64,000 nt of DNA from Micromonospora sp. WMMD961 (GTDB lineage: Bacteria; Actinomycetota; Actinomycetes; Mycobacteriales; Micromonosporaceae): positions 4,127,501-4,191,500 of the forward strand of contig NZ_JARUBJ010000002.1 of NCBI RefSeq assembly GCF_029626145.1, given 5' to 3'. Positions 15,388-24,388 of this stretch are shown one piece after another. The notes under the pieces are model-generated. The model did not search any database. It saw only the letters and a list, made by a program, of their open reading frames with translations, and had not been told where the DNA came from. Position numbers and translations under genes: made by a program. Every line of letters starts with the position of its first letter. Position 1 is the stretch's first letter.

Positions 15388-18018
15388 TCAGGGGTAGGTG
15401 GTCAGGTACACCTGCTGGTTGGCCGCGTTCGCGGTGCCACCGGCGTTGTTGATCACCCGGTTGATGGTGCCGACGCCACCGAGCGAGACGGTGACCATGT
15501 TCGTGAAGCGCACGTTCGGGTTGTTGGGTACCTCGAAGGACCGTTCCTCGACCACTGCCGGGTTCACGTTGAAGTAGCTGTAGCTGCCCAACCCCCACGC
15601 CTGGTGACTGGTCACCGAGTCGGCGACCTTGTACGCGGCGTAGCCCCGGGTCGACCCGTTCATCCAGGCGGCCTGGTTGGGCGGGTCGTACGGCAGCTCG
15701 TTCTGGTAGAAGTACGTCCGGCCGCCGTTGCCGTTCCAGATGGTCTGGTACTTCTGGTAGTGCTCGACGAAGAGGCCGTACATGGTGACGTTGTCGCCGT
15801 TGACGGTCAGCCCGGTGTCGGCGGTGTTCAGCGTCCACCCGGTCGGCACGCCGCTGGCGGCGTGGTCGGCCCGCCACAGCCACATGTGGTCGCCGATCAC
15901 GTTGTCGCTGTTGACAGTCAGCGAGTTGGTGGCCTTGCCGACGTGTGGCCCGCCGATGCGGAAGAACACGTCGTGCAGCGAGGTCGGGTTCGAGGCGTGG
16001 CTCGCGGACGAGCCGGACGGCCCGACCTCCATGAGCACCGGCGAGTTGGTCGTACCAGCCTCGAACATCAGGCCGGCCACCTTGACGCCGTCCACATCGG
16101 CCACCCGCATTCCGACGCTGCCGTTGTCGGCCTGGATGGTGGCCAGGCCGAGGCCGAGGACCACCGTGTCGGCCCGGTTGACCTGGATCGGCTCGGTGAC
16201 GTGGTGCACGCCCGGGGTGAAGAGCAGGTGCCGGCCCTGGGCGAGGGCCGCGTTGATGGTGGCGGCGCTGGTGCCCGGCTGGACGATGTAGAACTGCGAC
16301 AGTGAGATGGACGAGCCGGCCGGGGTCTTGTTGTACCAGCTGGTGCCGGTGGAGTTGGTGCGCAGGGCGGGCACGAAGACCCGGTACTCACCGGTGCCGT
16401 CGACGTAGAGGAACGGCTTCTCCCGCACCTGCGGGGTCTGCGCGATGACCGTGTGCGACGGGTTGGGGAAGCTCGGCGGCGGGGCGCCGTTGACGCCCTG
16501 GAACACCATGTTCCACACCGAGCCGGTCCAGCCGTTGCCGAACTCGCTGTTGCGGGAGTACCACTGCTGCTGCGAGCCGGAGACGACCAGCCCGTCGATG
16601 CGGGTGTCGGCCAGCAGGCCGCCGCTGGACCAGCCGTCGCCGCCGTTCCAGAGCTGGATCTGGTTCTGCGCGCCGCGCAGGTGCATCCGCCGGTACGGGG
16701 CGGCCTGTGACACCGCCCACCGCTCCACGGTCTGCCCGGCGGGCAGGGTGACGGAGAGGTTCTCGGCGGCCCGCCAGAAGTTCTGGGTCGCGTTGCCGCC
16801 GAACCAGAACGCCTCGGCGCGGACGTGGCCGTTGAGGTTGACGTCGTCGGGGCTCATGCCGAGGCCGGCGACCTGGGTGAAGAAGCCGAGGTTGACGTCG
16901 GCGGTGTAGGTGCCGGGCTTGAACAGCACCGCGTAGCGCTGCGGGCCGAACTGGTTGGTCTCCTGCTGGGTGAAGAGGGTGTCGAGTCGGCTCTGAATGG
17001 TCGACGTGGGCGTGCTCGGGTCGAAGACGAACGTGTTCGGGCCCAGGTTGGGGTTGCGCGGGTCGGTCGTGTCGACCGGAGGCTCGCTGGTGCCGCCGGT
17101 GGTGTTCACCGCCAGCTCCCACAGCGAGTAGCCGTAGGCGGTGCCCCGGGCGGTGCCGTACACCCGCAGGTATCGGCCGCTGCCGCTGACGTTGAGGGTC
17201 TGCGTGCCGCCGGTGCCGGTGGTGGTCGAGTAGATGCTGGTCCAGGTGGCACCGTCGGCCGAGGTCTGGACCTGGAAGGCCCGGGCGTACGCGGCCTCCC
17301 AGGTGAGGACCACCCGGCAGATGGTGCGGGTGCTGCCGAGGTCGACGCGCAGCCACTGCGGGTCGCTGGCGGCGCTGGCCCACCGGGTGCCGGGGTTGCC
17401 GTCCACGGCGGCGGACGCCGCGAGGCCGGCGTCCTGGGTGGACGAGGCGGTCGCCGGGCTGCCCTGGGCCACGTTGGTGCTGCCGCAGGTCGGCGTGGTG
17501 CCACCGGTCTCGCCGTAGACCTGGAACTCCCAGAGCGAGTAACCGTAGCCGGTGCCGCGGGCGGTGCCGTTCATCCGTACGTAGCGGCCGGCGCCGGTGA
17601 CGGTGAGGTTCTGGGTGCCGCCGGTGCCGGTGGTGGTCGAGTAGATCGTGGTCCAGGTGGCCCCGTCGTCGGAGGTCTGGAGCTGGAACGCGCGTCCGTA
17701 GGCGCCCTCCCAGAGCAGGTTGACCTGGGTGATGGTGGCGCGGCTGCCCAGGTCGACCTGGAGCCACTGCGGGTCGCTGAACGCGCTGGCCCAGCGGGTG
17801 CCGGTGTTGCCGTCCACTGCGGCGGCGGCCGGGGTGCCGGCGTTCTCGGTGGACGAGGCGGTGGCGGGCCGCCCCTGGGAGAGCAGGGTGGGTGCGGCCT
17901 GCGCGGGGGCGCTGGCCACGGCCGGGGTGAGCGCCGCGACCAGGGCCACGGTGAGCCCGACCAGCAGGTGCCGGACTGCCCGGGGACGCGGGCGTACGGA
18001 TGTAGCACGAGATGTCAT
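15388..18018 (-). CDS. secreted protein with two F5/8 type C (discoidin) domains and a beta-helix domain (876 aa)
   Basis: Signal peptide at residues 1-42 (RPRPRAVRHLLVG, hydrophobic core, cleavage near APAQA-AP). Two closely similar F5/8 type C carbohydrate-binding domains follow (about 43-170 and 178-310), each with AVDGN.GTRWAS and DPQWL.VDLGS. The remaining 560 residues look like a right-handed beta-helix of the GH55/pectate-lyase-like class (VLFKPGTYTADVNLGFFTQVAGLG, then repeated short strands). The catalytic family is not certain; a beta-1,3-glucan or other polysaccharide is the likely substrate, given the neighbouring beta-glucoside operon. An AGCGCT-core operator lies upstream at 18120. 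Confidence 0.85.
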   Translation of the reverse strand: MTSRATSVRPRPRAVRHLLVGLTVALVAALTPAVASAPAQAAPTLLSQGRPATASSTENAGTPAAAAVDGNTGTRWASAFSDPQWLQVDLGSRATITQVNLLWEGAYGRAFQLQTSDDGATWTTIYSTTTGTGGTQNLTVTGAGRYVRMNGTARGTGYGYSLWEFQVYGETGGTTPTCGSTNVAQGSPATASSTQDAGLAASAAVDGNPGTRWASAASDPQWLRVDLGSTRTICRVVLTWEAAYARAFQVQTSADGATWTSIYSTTTGTGGTQTLNVSGSGRYLRVYGTARGTAYGYSLWELAVNTTGGTSEPPVDTTDPRNPNLGPNTFVFDPSTPTSTIQSRLDTLFTQQETNQFGPQRYAVLFKPGTYTADVNLGFFTQVAGLGMSPDDVNLNGHVRAEAFWFGGNATQNFWRAAENLSVTLPAGQTVERWAVSQAAPYRRMHLRGAQNQIQLWNGGDGWSSGGLLADTRIDGLVVSGSQQQWYSRNSEFGNGWTGSVWNMVFQGVNGAPPPSFPNPSHTVIAQTPQVREKPFLYVDGTGEYRVFVPALRTNSTGTSWYNKTPAGSSISLSQFYIVQPGTSAATINAALAQGRHLLFTPGVHHVTEPIQVNRADTVVLGLGLATIQADNGSVGMRVADVDGVKVAGLMFEAGTTNSPVLMEVGPSGSSASHASNPTSLHDVFFRIGGPHVGKATNSLTVNSDNVIGDHMWLWRADHAASGVPTGWTLNTADTGLTVNGDNVTMYGLFVEHYQKYQTIWNGNGGRTYFYQNELPYDPPNQAAWMNGSTRGYAAYKVADSVTSHQAWGLGSYSYFNVNPAVVEERSFEVPNNPNVRFTNMVTVSLGGVGTINRVINNAGGTANAANQQVYLTTYP

Positions 18019-18119
18019 GACATCGCCTGTCGATAGGGGGGTACGGGGGGTGCCGCGCGGTTGGGATCGGCTCGCCCGTGGCGCCGTGGGTGGTTCCGCC
18101 GATGCGGCGTCGCGGGTCG

Positions 18120-18131
18120 GAGAGCGCTTTC
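18120..18131. promoter_or_regulatory. LacI-type operator candidate upstream of the secreted discoidin protein
   Basis: GAGAGCGCTTTC differs by one base from the perfect palindrome GAAAGCGCTTTC found at 48605 before another secreted carbohydrate-related gene. It lies about 100 bp upstream of the start at 18018. Confidence 0.5.
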
Positions 18132-18177
18132 GTGTGAGTGTTGCGGCGAGATTGCGACGGCGTCAAGACATCGATCT

Positions 18178-18190
18178 ATAACTTCGTTAT
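18178..18190. promoter_or_regulatory. perfect inverted repeat in an AT-rich intergenic patch
   Basis: ATAAC-TTC-GTTAT is a perfect palindrome in a markedly AT-rich stretch (18170-18220) between the ROK repressor and the secreted glycan-binding protein. CAACTTT just beyond it (18206-18212) recurs before the sugar operon at 19517-19523. Both may be contacts of the ROK repressor or of another sugar regulator. Confidence 0.4.
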
Positions 18191-18246
18191 TTATCCCGAG
18201 AGCTCAACTTTGTGTAATTTGCCGCCGGCCGCGCCGTCGTCCGCGC

Positions 18247-19446
18247 TCAGCGCCGCACGCCACCCTCGGTGAGGAAGCGGGCGATCGGGAGGGTGGCCGC
18301 GCCGAGCGCCACGGCGTCCACGCCGAGCCGGCACAGCTCGATCGACGCCTGTTCGTACGGCTGGCGTAGCGCCTGCCGACCGGCGGCCTCGCGCACGGCC
18401 GGCAGCAGGTCGCCCAACGCCATCGCCGCCCAGCCGCCGAGCACCACCCGCTCCGGGTTGAACAGGTTGATCAGGTTGGCCACTCCGGCCCCGAGGTAGC
18501 CGGCGGTGTCGTCGAGGACCCGTCGCGCGGTGGCCGAGGTGTCGGCGGCGGCGACCAGGGCGGCGATCTGGGACTCCTCGTCCTCGCCCGGCACCGGTCG
18601 ACCCCGGCGGGCCTCCCGGTAGCGATCGATGATCGCCTCCGCGCCCACGTACGCCTCCAGGCAGCCGCGCGCGCCGCACCGGCAGGCCCGGCCGCCGTAC
18701 ACCAGGGTGGTGTGCCCCCACTCCCCCGCGCTGCTGGACGCTCCCCGGTAGGTGGCGCCGTTGGTCACCACCGACGCGCCCACGCCGGAGCCGACCAGCG
18801 CGAAGACGGCGTGCCGGGCGCCCCGGCCGGCACCGAACCACATCTCGGCCTGGCCGAGGGTCTTGGCACCGTTGTCGATGTGCAGCGGCAGGTCGGTGCC
18901 GGCCGCGATCAGGCGCTCCAGCGGCACCCGGTCCCAGCCGAGGGCCTGGGCGTGCACGACTGCCTCGATGCCCTGCTCGACCACGCCGGAGACGCCGATG
19001 CCGACGCCCAGCACGTCGGCGGGGGCCACCCCGGCCCGGCCGGTCACCGCGTCGATCCCGGCCAGCACGTGCCCGGCCACCAGATCCGGCTCGGTACGCG
19101 CCGGGTCGAGCGGGTACTCGACGCTGGCCAGCAGGGTCATCGCGAAGTCGAACAGCTCCACCCGGACCCGGGTCTCGCCGACGTCCACGCCGACCAGGAA
19201 GGCGAAGCGGGGCGCGATCCGCAGCAGCATGCTGGGCCGACCGCCGTCGGACTCGGCGGCGCCGGCCTCGGCGACCAGCCCTTCGTCGATCAGGTCGGCC
19301 ACCACGTTGCTGACCGCCGGCTGGCTCAGCCCGGTGCTGCGCACCAGGTCCTGCCGGGTGAGCGGACCGTCGAGGAAGAGCTTGGTCAGCAGGGCGGACC
19401 TGTTGCGCAGCCGCACGCTGCGGTTGGTGGCACGCGCCAGCTCCAC
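18247..19446 (-). CDS. ROK-family transcriptional repressor (399 aa)
   Basis: N-terminal winged helix-turn-helix (residues about 15-75: LFLDGPLTRQDLVRSTGLSQP, then VADLIDEGLV) followed by a ROK sugar-kinase-like domain with GVDVGETRVRVELF, the zinc motif CRCGARGCLEAYVG and GVANLINLFNPE. These repressors sense sugars and control adjacent transport operons. It is divergent from the ABC importer/beta-glucosidase operon at 19682 and is its likely regulator. GTG 19446 has a ribosome site (GAGGTGAC). The second zinc cysteine pair is intact, so it should be functional. Confidence 0.92.
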   Translation of the reverse strand: MELARATNRSVRLRNRSALLTKLFLDGPLTRQDLVRSTGLSQPAVSNVVADLIDEGLVAEAGAAESDGGRPSMLLRIAPRFAFLVGVDVGETRVRVELFDFAMTLLASVEYPLDPARTEPDLVAGHVLAGIDAVTGRAGVAPADVLGVGIGVSGVVEQGIEAVVHAQALGWDRVPLERLIAAGTDLPLHIDNGAKTLGQAEMWFGAGRGARHAVFALVGSGVGASVVTNGATYRGASSSAGEWGHTTLVYGGRACRCGARGCLEAYVGAEAIIDRYREARRGRPVPGEDEESQIAALVAAADTSATARRVLDDTAGYLGAGVANLINLFNPERVVLGGWAAMALGDLLPAVREAAGRQALRQPYEQASIELCRLGVDAVALGAATLPIARFLTEGGVRR

Positions 19447-19519
19447 TCGTCACCTCGTTCCCGTCGGCCGTTCGAGGCGACTGTAACCGCCTCGTGCTTG
19501 ACGACCCACCGGCCAACAA

Positions 19520-19542
19520 CTTTAATGACGACATAAATTAAG
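19520..19542. promoter_or_regulatory. AT-rich operator candidate before the sugar operon
   Basis: CTTTAAT (19520-19526) and ATTAAG (19537-19542) form an interrupted inverted repeat in an AT-rich island of the divergent region. This is the sort of site ROK repressors such as NagC and XylR use. The rest of 19447-19681 shows no coding signal. Confidence 0.45.
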
Positions 19543-19681
19543 CCGTGATGTAACTCCCGGGAAACGCCGACGGACCCCCGACGGCGCACCCCCGAACCCT
19601 GTCCGCAGCCGTCCACCCGTCGCCCGACCCCTATCGGCGACGGCGGTCGGCGGACCCCACCACGCACCGGAAGGGCTGACC

Positions 19682-20980
19682 GTGTCGAGACGACACCTCG
19701 GGATATTCACCGCCGCCGTACTGGCCGCCGCATCGCTGACCGCCTGCGGCGGCTCCGGCGACGACTCCGCCTCATCCCCCAAGACGCTGACCTACTGGGC
19801 CAGCAACCAGGGCGCCAGCCTGGAGGCCGACAAGACCATCCTCCAGCCGGAGCTGGACAAGTTCGAGAAGCAGACCGGGATCAAGGTCACCGTCGAGGTG
19901 GTCCCCTGGTCGGACCTGCTCAACCGCCTGCTCGCGGCCGCCACCTCCGGCAAGGGCCCGGACGTGGTCAACATCGGCAACACCTGGTCGGCCTCGTTGC
20001 AGGCCACCGGCGCTCTCGTCGAGTTCGACGACGCCACCCTGCAGGCCGTGGGCGGCAAGGACCGGATCGTGCCGGCCGCGCTCGCCGCCGCCGGCGCGCC
20101 CGGCAAGCCGCCGGCCGCCGTGCCGCTGTACAGCATGGCGTACAGCCTGTACTACAACAAGAAGTCGTTCGCCGACGCCGGCATCACCGCACCGCCGACC
20201 ACCTGGGAGCAACTCGCCGAGTACGGCAAGAAGCTGAGCACCGGCGGCAAGTGGGGCCTGGCGATCGAGGGGGCCAACCCGTCGGAGAACGCGCACCACG
20301 CCTTCACCTTCAGCCAGCAGTACGGCGGTGAGTGGTTCGACTCGGCCGGCAAGCCGACCTTCGACACCCCGCAGAACGTGTCGGCGATCAAGCGGTACAT
20401 CGACTTCATGGCCGCCGACAAGATCACCAACCCGAGCAACGCCGAGTACGCGCAGAACCAGTCGGTCTCCGACTTCGCCAACGGCAAGGCCGCCATGCTG
20501 CTCTGGCAGTCCGCCGGCTCGAACCTGAAGACGCAGAACATGCCGGCCGACGCGTACGGGGTGGCCCCGGTGCCGTTCCTGGCGAACCCGCCGGCCGGTG
20601 GCAAGAAGGTCAACAGCATGGTCGCCGGGATCAACATGGCGGTCTTCAAGCACACCAAGAACAAGGACGGCGCGCTGAGCTTCGTCAAGTTCATGACCAG
20701 CGACGAGGAGCAGACGATCCTCAACAAGACGTACGGCTCGCTGCCGGCGGTGAAGACCGCCGGCTCCGACCCGGCGTTCAGCGCCCCGGAGCAGAAGACC
20801 ATCCAGGAGACCCTGGTCACCACGGCGGCACCGCTGCCGCAGGTGCCCGAGGAGAGCACCTTCGAGACCCTGGTCGGCACCGCGATGAAGGAGCTGTTCG
20901 CGGACGCGGCCAGCGGCAAGCCGGTCACCGAGGCCTCGGTGAAGGCGAAGCTGACCGACGCGCAGCAGAAGATGCGCTGA
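19682..20980 (+). CDS. ABC sugar transporter substrate-binding lipoprotein (432 aa)
   Basis: Family 1 extracellular solute-binding protein. N-terminal lipoprotein signal with lipobox LTAC (Cys near residue 22). Mature part has LTYWASNQG, ELDKFEKQTGIKVTVEVVPWSDLLNRLLAA and GPDVVNIGNTWSASL, characteristic of oligosaccharide binders. GTG 19682 is the start, behind GGAAGGG. First gene of an operon with two permeases and a GH1 beta-glucosidase, which suggests cellobiose, laminaribiose or another beta-glucoside as ligand. No ATPase gene is present; actinomycetes usually supply the shared MsiK ATPase from elsewhere. Confidence 0.93.
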   Translation: MSRRHLGIFTAAVLAAASLTACGGSGDDSASSPKTLTYWASNQGASLEADKTILQPELDKFEKQTGIKVTVEVVPWSDLLNRLLAAATSGKGPDVVNIGNTWSASLQATGALVEFDDATLQAVGGKDRIVPAALAAAGAPGKPPAAVPLYSMAYSLYYNKKSFADAGITAPPTTWEQLAEYGKKLSTGGKWGLAIEGANPSENAHHAFTFSQQYGGEWFDSAGKPTFDTPQNVSAIKRYIDFMAADKITNPSNAEYAQNQSVSDFANGKAAMLLWQSAGSNLKTQNMPADAYGVAPVPFLANPPAGGKKVNSMVAGINMAVFKHTKNKDGALSFVKFMTSDEEQTILNKTYGSLPAVKTAGSDPAFSAPEQKTIQETLVTTAAPLPQVPEESTFETLVGTAMKELFADAASGKPVTEASVKAKLTDAQQKMR

Positions 20981-20993
20981 CCCAGGCGTCACC

Positions 20994-21032
20994 GGTGGCC
21001 GTGGTCGGGTGCTGAGCCCGACCACGGCCACC
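20994..21032 (+). terminator. perfect 16-bp intra-operon hairpin after the binding-protein gene
   Basis: Arms 20994-21009 and 21017-21032 pair perfectly with a 7-base loop, between the binding-protein stop and the first permease. Such hairpins stabilise the upstream mRNA and reduce read-through, giving more binding protein than permease. Confidence 0.8.
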
Positions 21033-21050
21033 GCCTCCGAGAGGACCCCG

Positions 21051-22043
21051 ATGGCAACCAGCACCACCGCGCCGGACGCCGACCGGCGCGAACCCCGGGC
21101 CGGGTCACCGGCACGGAAGCCGGACCGCCGGCCCCGCGGCCCGCGCCGCTCGCTCCTGCCGTATCTGCTGCTCGCCCCGGCCATCGTGCTGGAACTCGCC
21201 ATCCACGTGATCCCGATGGTGGTCGGCGTCTGGATGAGCATGCTGGAGCTGACCCAGTTCCACATCCGCGACTGGTCCACCGCCCCCTTCGTGGGATGGG
21301 AGAACTACCGGGCGACGCTCGACCTGAACAGCGCCGCCGGCAAGGAACTGCTGCACTCGTTCTGGATCACCCTGGCCTACAGCGTCCTCTCGGTCGGTTT
21401 CGCCTGGCTGCTCGGCGTCTCCGCCGCAGTCGTGCTGCAGCGACCCTTCCGGGGAAGGGCGATCCTGCGGGCGCTGTTCCTCACCCCGTACGCCCTGCCG
21501 GTCTACGCCGCGGTGATCACCTGGAGTTTCCTGCTGCAACGTGACACCGGCCTGGTCAACCACGTCCTCGTCGACCAGCTCGGGCTGCTGGGCGAGCGGC
21601 CGTTCTGGCTGATCGGCGACAACAGCTTCTGGTCGCTGCTGGTGGTTTCGGTCTGGCGCAACTGGCCGTTCGCGTTCCTGTGCCTGATGGCCGGCCTGCA
21701 GAACGTGCCCGGCGAGCTGTACGAGGCCGCCGCGATCGACGGCGCCGGGTTCTGGCGTCGGCTGCGCTCGGTCACCCTGCCCATGCTGCGGCCGGTGAAC
21801 CTGGTGCTGCTGCTGGTGCTGTTCCTGTGGACGTTCAACGACTTCAACACCCCGTTCGTGCTCTTCGGCGGTTCCGCGCCGGAGCAGGCCGACCTGATCT
21901 CCATCCACATCTACCGCAGCTCCTTCAAGACCTGGGACTTCGGCTCCGGCTCGGCGATGTCCGTGGCACTGCTGCTGTTCCTGATGATCGTCTCGGCCGC
22001 GTACCTGCTGATCACCAACCGTCGGAGGGACGACCATGCGTGA
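21051..22043 (+). CDS. sugar ABC transporter permease, MalF/LacF type (330 aa)
   Basis: Six transmembrane helices following a basic Arg/Pro-rich N-terminus. The binding-protein-dependent EAA loop is present as ELYEAAAIDGAGFWRRLRSVTLPMLRP. ATG 21051 follows GAGAGGA; upstream in-frame GTG 21009 would lie inside the hairpin and is rejected. It overlaps the next permease by 8 bases (ATGCGTGA at 22036), so the pair is translated together and forms the transmembrane channel of the importer. Confidence 0.93.
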   Translation: MATSTTAPDADRREPRAGSPARKPDRRPRGPRRSLLPYLLLAPAIVLELAIHVIPMVVGVWMSMLELTQFHIRDWSTAPFVGWENYRATLDLNSAAGKELLHSFWITLAYSVLSVGFAWLLGVSAAVVLQRPFRGRAILRALFLTPYALPVYAAVITWSFLLQRDTGLVNHVLVDQLGLLGERPFWLIGDNSFWSLLVVSVWRNWPFAFLCLMAGLQNVPGELYEAAAIDGAGFWRRLRSVTLPMLRPVNLVLLLVLFLWTFNDFNTPFVLFGGSAPEQADLISIHIYRSSFKTWDFGSGSAMSVALLLFLMIVSAAYLLITNRRRDDHA

Positions 22044-22875
22044 GACCGCCGGTGAACGCTGGGGCCGGCGCATCGTGCTGACCCTGCTCACCCTCTTCGT
22101 CGTCATCCCGCTCTACGTGATGGTCACCTCCGCCGCGAAGCCGTTGCAGGACGTGCAGAACGGCTTCACCTGGTGGCCCAGCCGGCCCACCCTGCAACCG
22201 TTCGTCGACATGTGGAGCACCGTGCCGCTGGCCCGGTACCTGGTGAACAGCCTGGTGGTGTCGAGCATCGCGGCGGTCTGCTCGGTGGCGATCGCCATCT
22301 TCGCCGCGTTCGCGGTGAGCCGGTACCGGTTCCGTGGCCGGGGCGTCTTCACGGTGACCGTGCTGTCCACCCAGATGTTCCCCGGCATCCTGTTCCTGCT
22401 GCCGCTGTTCCTCATCTACGTCAACCTGGGCAACGCCACCGGCATCGAGCTGTACGCCAGCCGCACCGGCCTGGTGATCACGTACCTGACGTTCTCGTTG
22501 CCGTTCTCGATCTGGATGCTGGTCGGTTACTTCGACTCGATCCCCCGGGGGTTGGACGAGGCGGCGCAGGTCGACGGCGCGGGGCCGCTGCGCACCCTGT
22601 TCCAGGTCATCCTGCCGGCCGCCGTGCCCGGCGTCGTCGCGGTCACCGTGTACGCGTTCATGACCGCCTGGGGTGAGGTGCTGTTCGCGTCGGTGATGAC
22701 CGACGAGAGCAGCCGCACCCTGGCCGTCGGCCTGCAGGGCTACTCCACCCAGTTCAACGTCTACTGGAACCAGATCATGGCCGCCTCGCTGGTGGTCAGC
22801 ATCCCGGTCGTCGTCGGGTTCCTGGCCCTGCAGCGGTACTTCGTCGCCGGCCTCACCGCCGGCGCGGTCAAGTGA
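22036..22875 (+). CDS. sugar ABC transporter permease, MalG type (279 aa)
   Basis: Second channel subunit: six helices and the EAA motif DEAAQVDGAGPLRTLFQVILPAAVP. Length is normal for MalG-like proteins. The gene starts inside the 3-prime end of its partner and ends 29 bp before the beta-glucosidase start, so all four genes appear to be one transcript controlled by the divergent ROK repressor. Confidence 0.93.
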   Translation: MRETAGERWGRRIVLTLLTLFVVIPLYVMVTSAAKPLQDVQNGFTWWPSRPTLQPFVDMWSTVPLARYLVNSLVVSSIAAVCSVAIAIFAAFAVSRYRFRGRGVFTVTVLSTQMFPGILFLLPLFLIYVNLGNATGIELYASRTGLVITYLTFSLPFSIWMLVGYFDSIPRGLDEAAQVDGAGPLRTLFQVILPAAVPGVVAVTVYAFMTAWGEVLFASVMTDESSRTLAVGLQGYSTQFNVYWNQIMAASLVVSIPVVVGFLALQRYFVAGLTAGAVK

Positions 22876-22904
22876 GTCATCCGATCCCAGAGGAGAACCA
22901 TCCC

Positions 22905-24281
22905 GTGCCCGACCTGTCCAAGCTGCCACCCGACTTCCTCTGGGGTGTCGCCACGGCGGCGTACCAGATCGAGGGGGCCGTCGACGTCGACGGCCGGGCG
23001 CCGTCCATCTGGGACACCTTCTCGGCGACCCCCGGCAACGTCGACAACGGCGACACCGGCGCGGTGGCCTGCGACCACTACCACCGGTGGCCGGAGGACC
23101 TGGGGTTGCTGCGCCGGCTCGGCGTGGACGCGTACCGTTTCTCGGTGGCCTGGCCCCGGGTGATGCCCGACGGCGTCGGTCGGGTCAACCCCGCCGGGCT
23201 GGACTTCTACGACCGGCTCGTCGACACGCTGCTCGCCGACGGGATCCGGCCGTTCGTCACGCTGTACCACTGGGATCTGCCGCAGGTCCTGCAGGACCGG
23301 GGCGGGTGGCCGGAGCGCGCGACCGCCGAGGCGTTCGCCGACTACGCGGCGGTGGTGGCCGCCCGCCTCGGTGACCGGGTGGCCGACTGGTGCACTGTCA
23401 ACGAGCCGCTCTGCGTGTGCTGGATCGGGCACCTGGAGGGGAACATGGCCCCCGGTGAGCGGGACCTGACCCGCGCGGTGCACGCCTCGCACCACGTACT
23501 GCTCGGGCACGGCCTGGCCACCCAGGCGATCCGGGCCAACGCCGCCCGTGCGGCCTCGGTGGGCCTGGTGCTCAACCTCAGCCCGATCGAGGCGGCGACC
23601 GACCGGCCGGAGGACGTCGCGGCGGCCCACCGGGCCGACGGGCACGTCAACCGGTGGTGGCTGGACCCGATCCACGGGCGCGGATACCCCGCCGACATGA
23701 TCGCCACCTACGGCGTCGAGCCACCGGTGCGCGGCGACGACCTGACGGTGATCGCCACGCCGACCGACTTCCTCGGGGTGAACTACTACTTCCGGCAGTT
23801 GGTGGTCGACGACCCGACCGGTCCGGCGCCGTACGCCCGGCAGGTGCCGGTCCCCGGCTCGGTGGAGACCGCGATGGGTTGGGAGGTGTACCCGGCGGGC
23901 CTGGAGCGGCTGCTGGTCGACGTGCACGAGGAGTACCGGCCGGGCCGGATCATCGTCACCGAGAGCGGGTCGGCGTGGCCGGACGAGGTCACCGCGGACG
24001 GCACCGTGGAGGACAAGGAGCGCACCGACCACCTGGAACAACACCTGGCGGCGTGCGCCTCGGCGGTGGCCCGGGGCGTGCCGCTGGACGGTTACTTCGT
24101 CTGGTCGCTGTTGGACAACTTCGAGTGGGCGTACGGCTACGACAAGCGCTTCGGGCTGGTGCACGTCGACTACGCCACCCAGCGGCGGACGATGAAGGCG
24201 AGCGGCCTGCGCTACGCCGAGGTGATCCGCGCCCACCAGCGAGCCGCCCGGGCGACCGGCACCGCCACGCCGGTGGCCTGA
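22905..24281 (+). CDS. GH1 beta-glucosidase (458 aa)
   Basis: Glycoside hydrolase family 1 of normal length: N-terminal LPPDFLWGVATAAYQIEGAV, acid/base glutamate in TVNEP (about E167) and nucleophile glutamate in VTESG (about E353; most family members have ITENG), plus the C-terminal WSLLDNFEWAYGY. No signal peptide, so it cleaves imported disaccharides in the cytoplasm. GTG 22905 has an ideal ribosome site (AGAGGAG); GTG 22872, overlapping the permease stop, is less likely. Last gene of the import operon. Confidence 0.95.
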   Translation: MPDLSKLPPDFLWGVATAAYQIEGAVDVDGRAPSIWDTFSATPGNVDNGDTGAVACDHYHRWPEDLGLLRRLGVDAYRFSVAWPRVMPDGVGRVNPAGLDFYDRLVDTLLADGIRPFVTLYHWDLPQVLQDRGGWPERATAEAFADYAAVVAARLGDRVADWCTVNEPLCVCWIGHLEGNMAPGERDLTRAVHASHHVLLGHGLATQAIRANAARAASVGLVLNLSPIEAATDRPEDVAAAHRADGHVNRWWLDPIHGRGYPADMIATYGVEPPVRGDDLTVIATPTDFLGVNYYFRQLVVDDPTGPAPYARQVPVPGSVETAMGWEVYPAGLERLLVDVHEEYRPGRIIVTESGSAWPDEVTADGTVEDKERTDHLEQHLAACASAVARGVPLDGYFVWSLLDNFEWAYGYDKRFGLVHVDYATQRRTMKASGLRYAEVIRAHQRAARATGTATPVA

Positions 24282-24296
24282 GCGGCGGGCAGTGTG

Positions 24297-24328
24297 ACGG
24301 CCGTCCGGGGGTGACCCTGGGCGGCCGT
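24297..24328 (+). terminator. hairpin after the beta-glucosidase operon
   Basis: ACGGCCGTCC (24297-24306) and GGGCGGCCGT (24319-24328) pair at nine of ten positions, with a 12-base loop, starting 15 bases after the stop. Likely the operon terminator. Confidence 0.65.
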
Positions 24329-24388
24329 TCGTGTCCCGGTCGGACGAAACCGCCACCGACCGCCGCGCCGAGTGGCTAGCCTGCGGCA

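Noticed and set aside
18178..18190. Resemblance of ATAACTTCGTTAT to part of a loxP site
   Set aside because: Only a short arm-like match without the second arm and 8-bp core; a regulator operator is the simpler reading.
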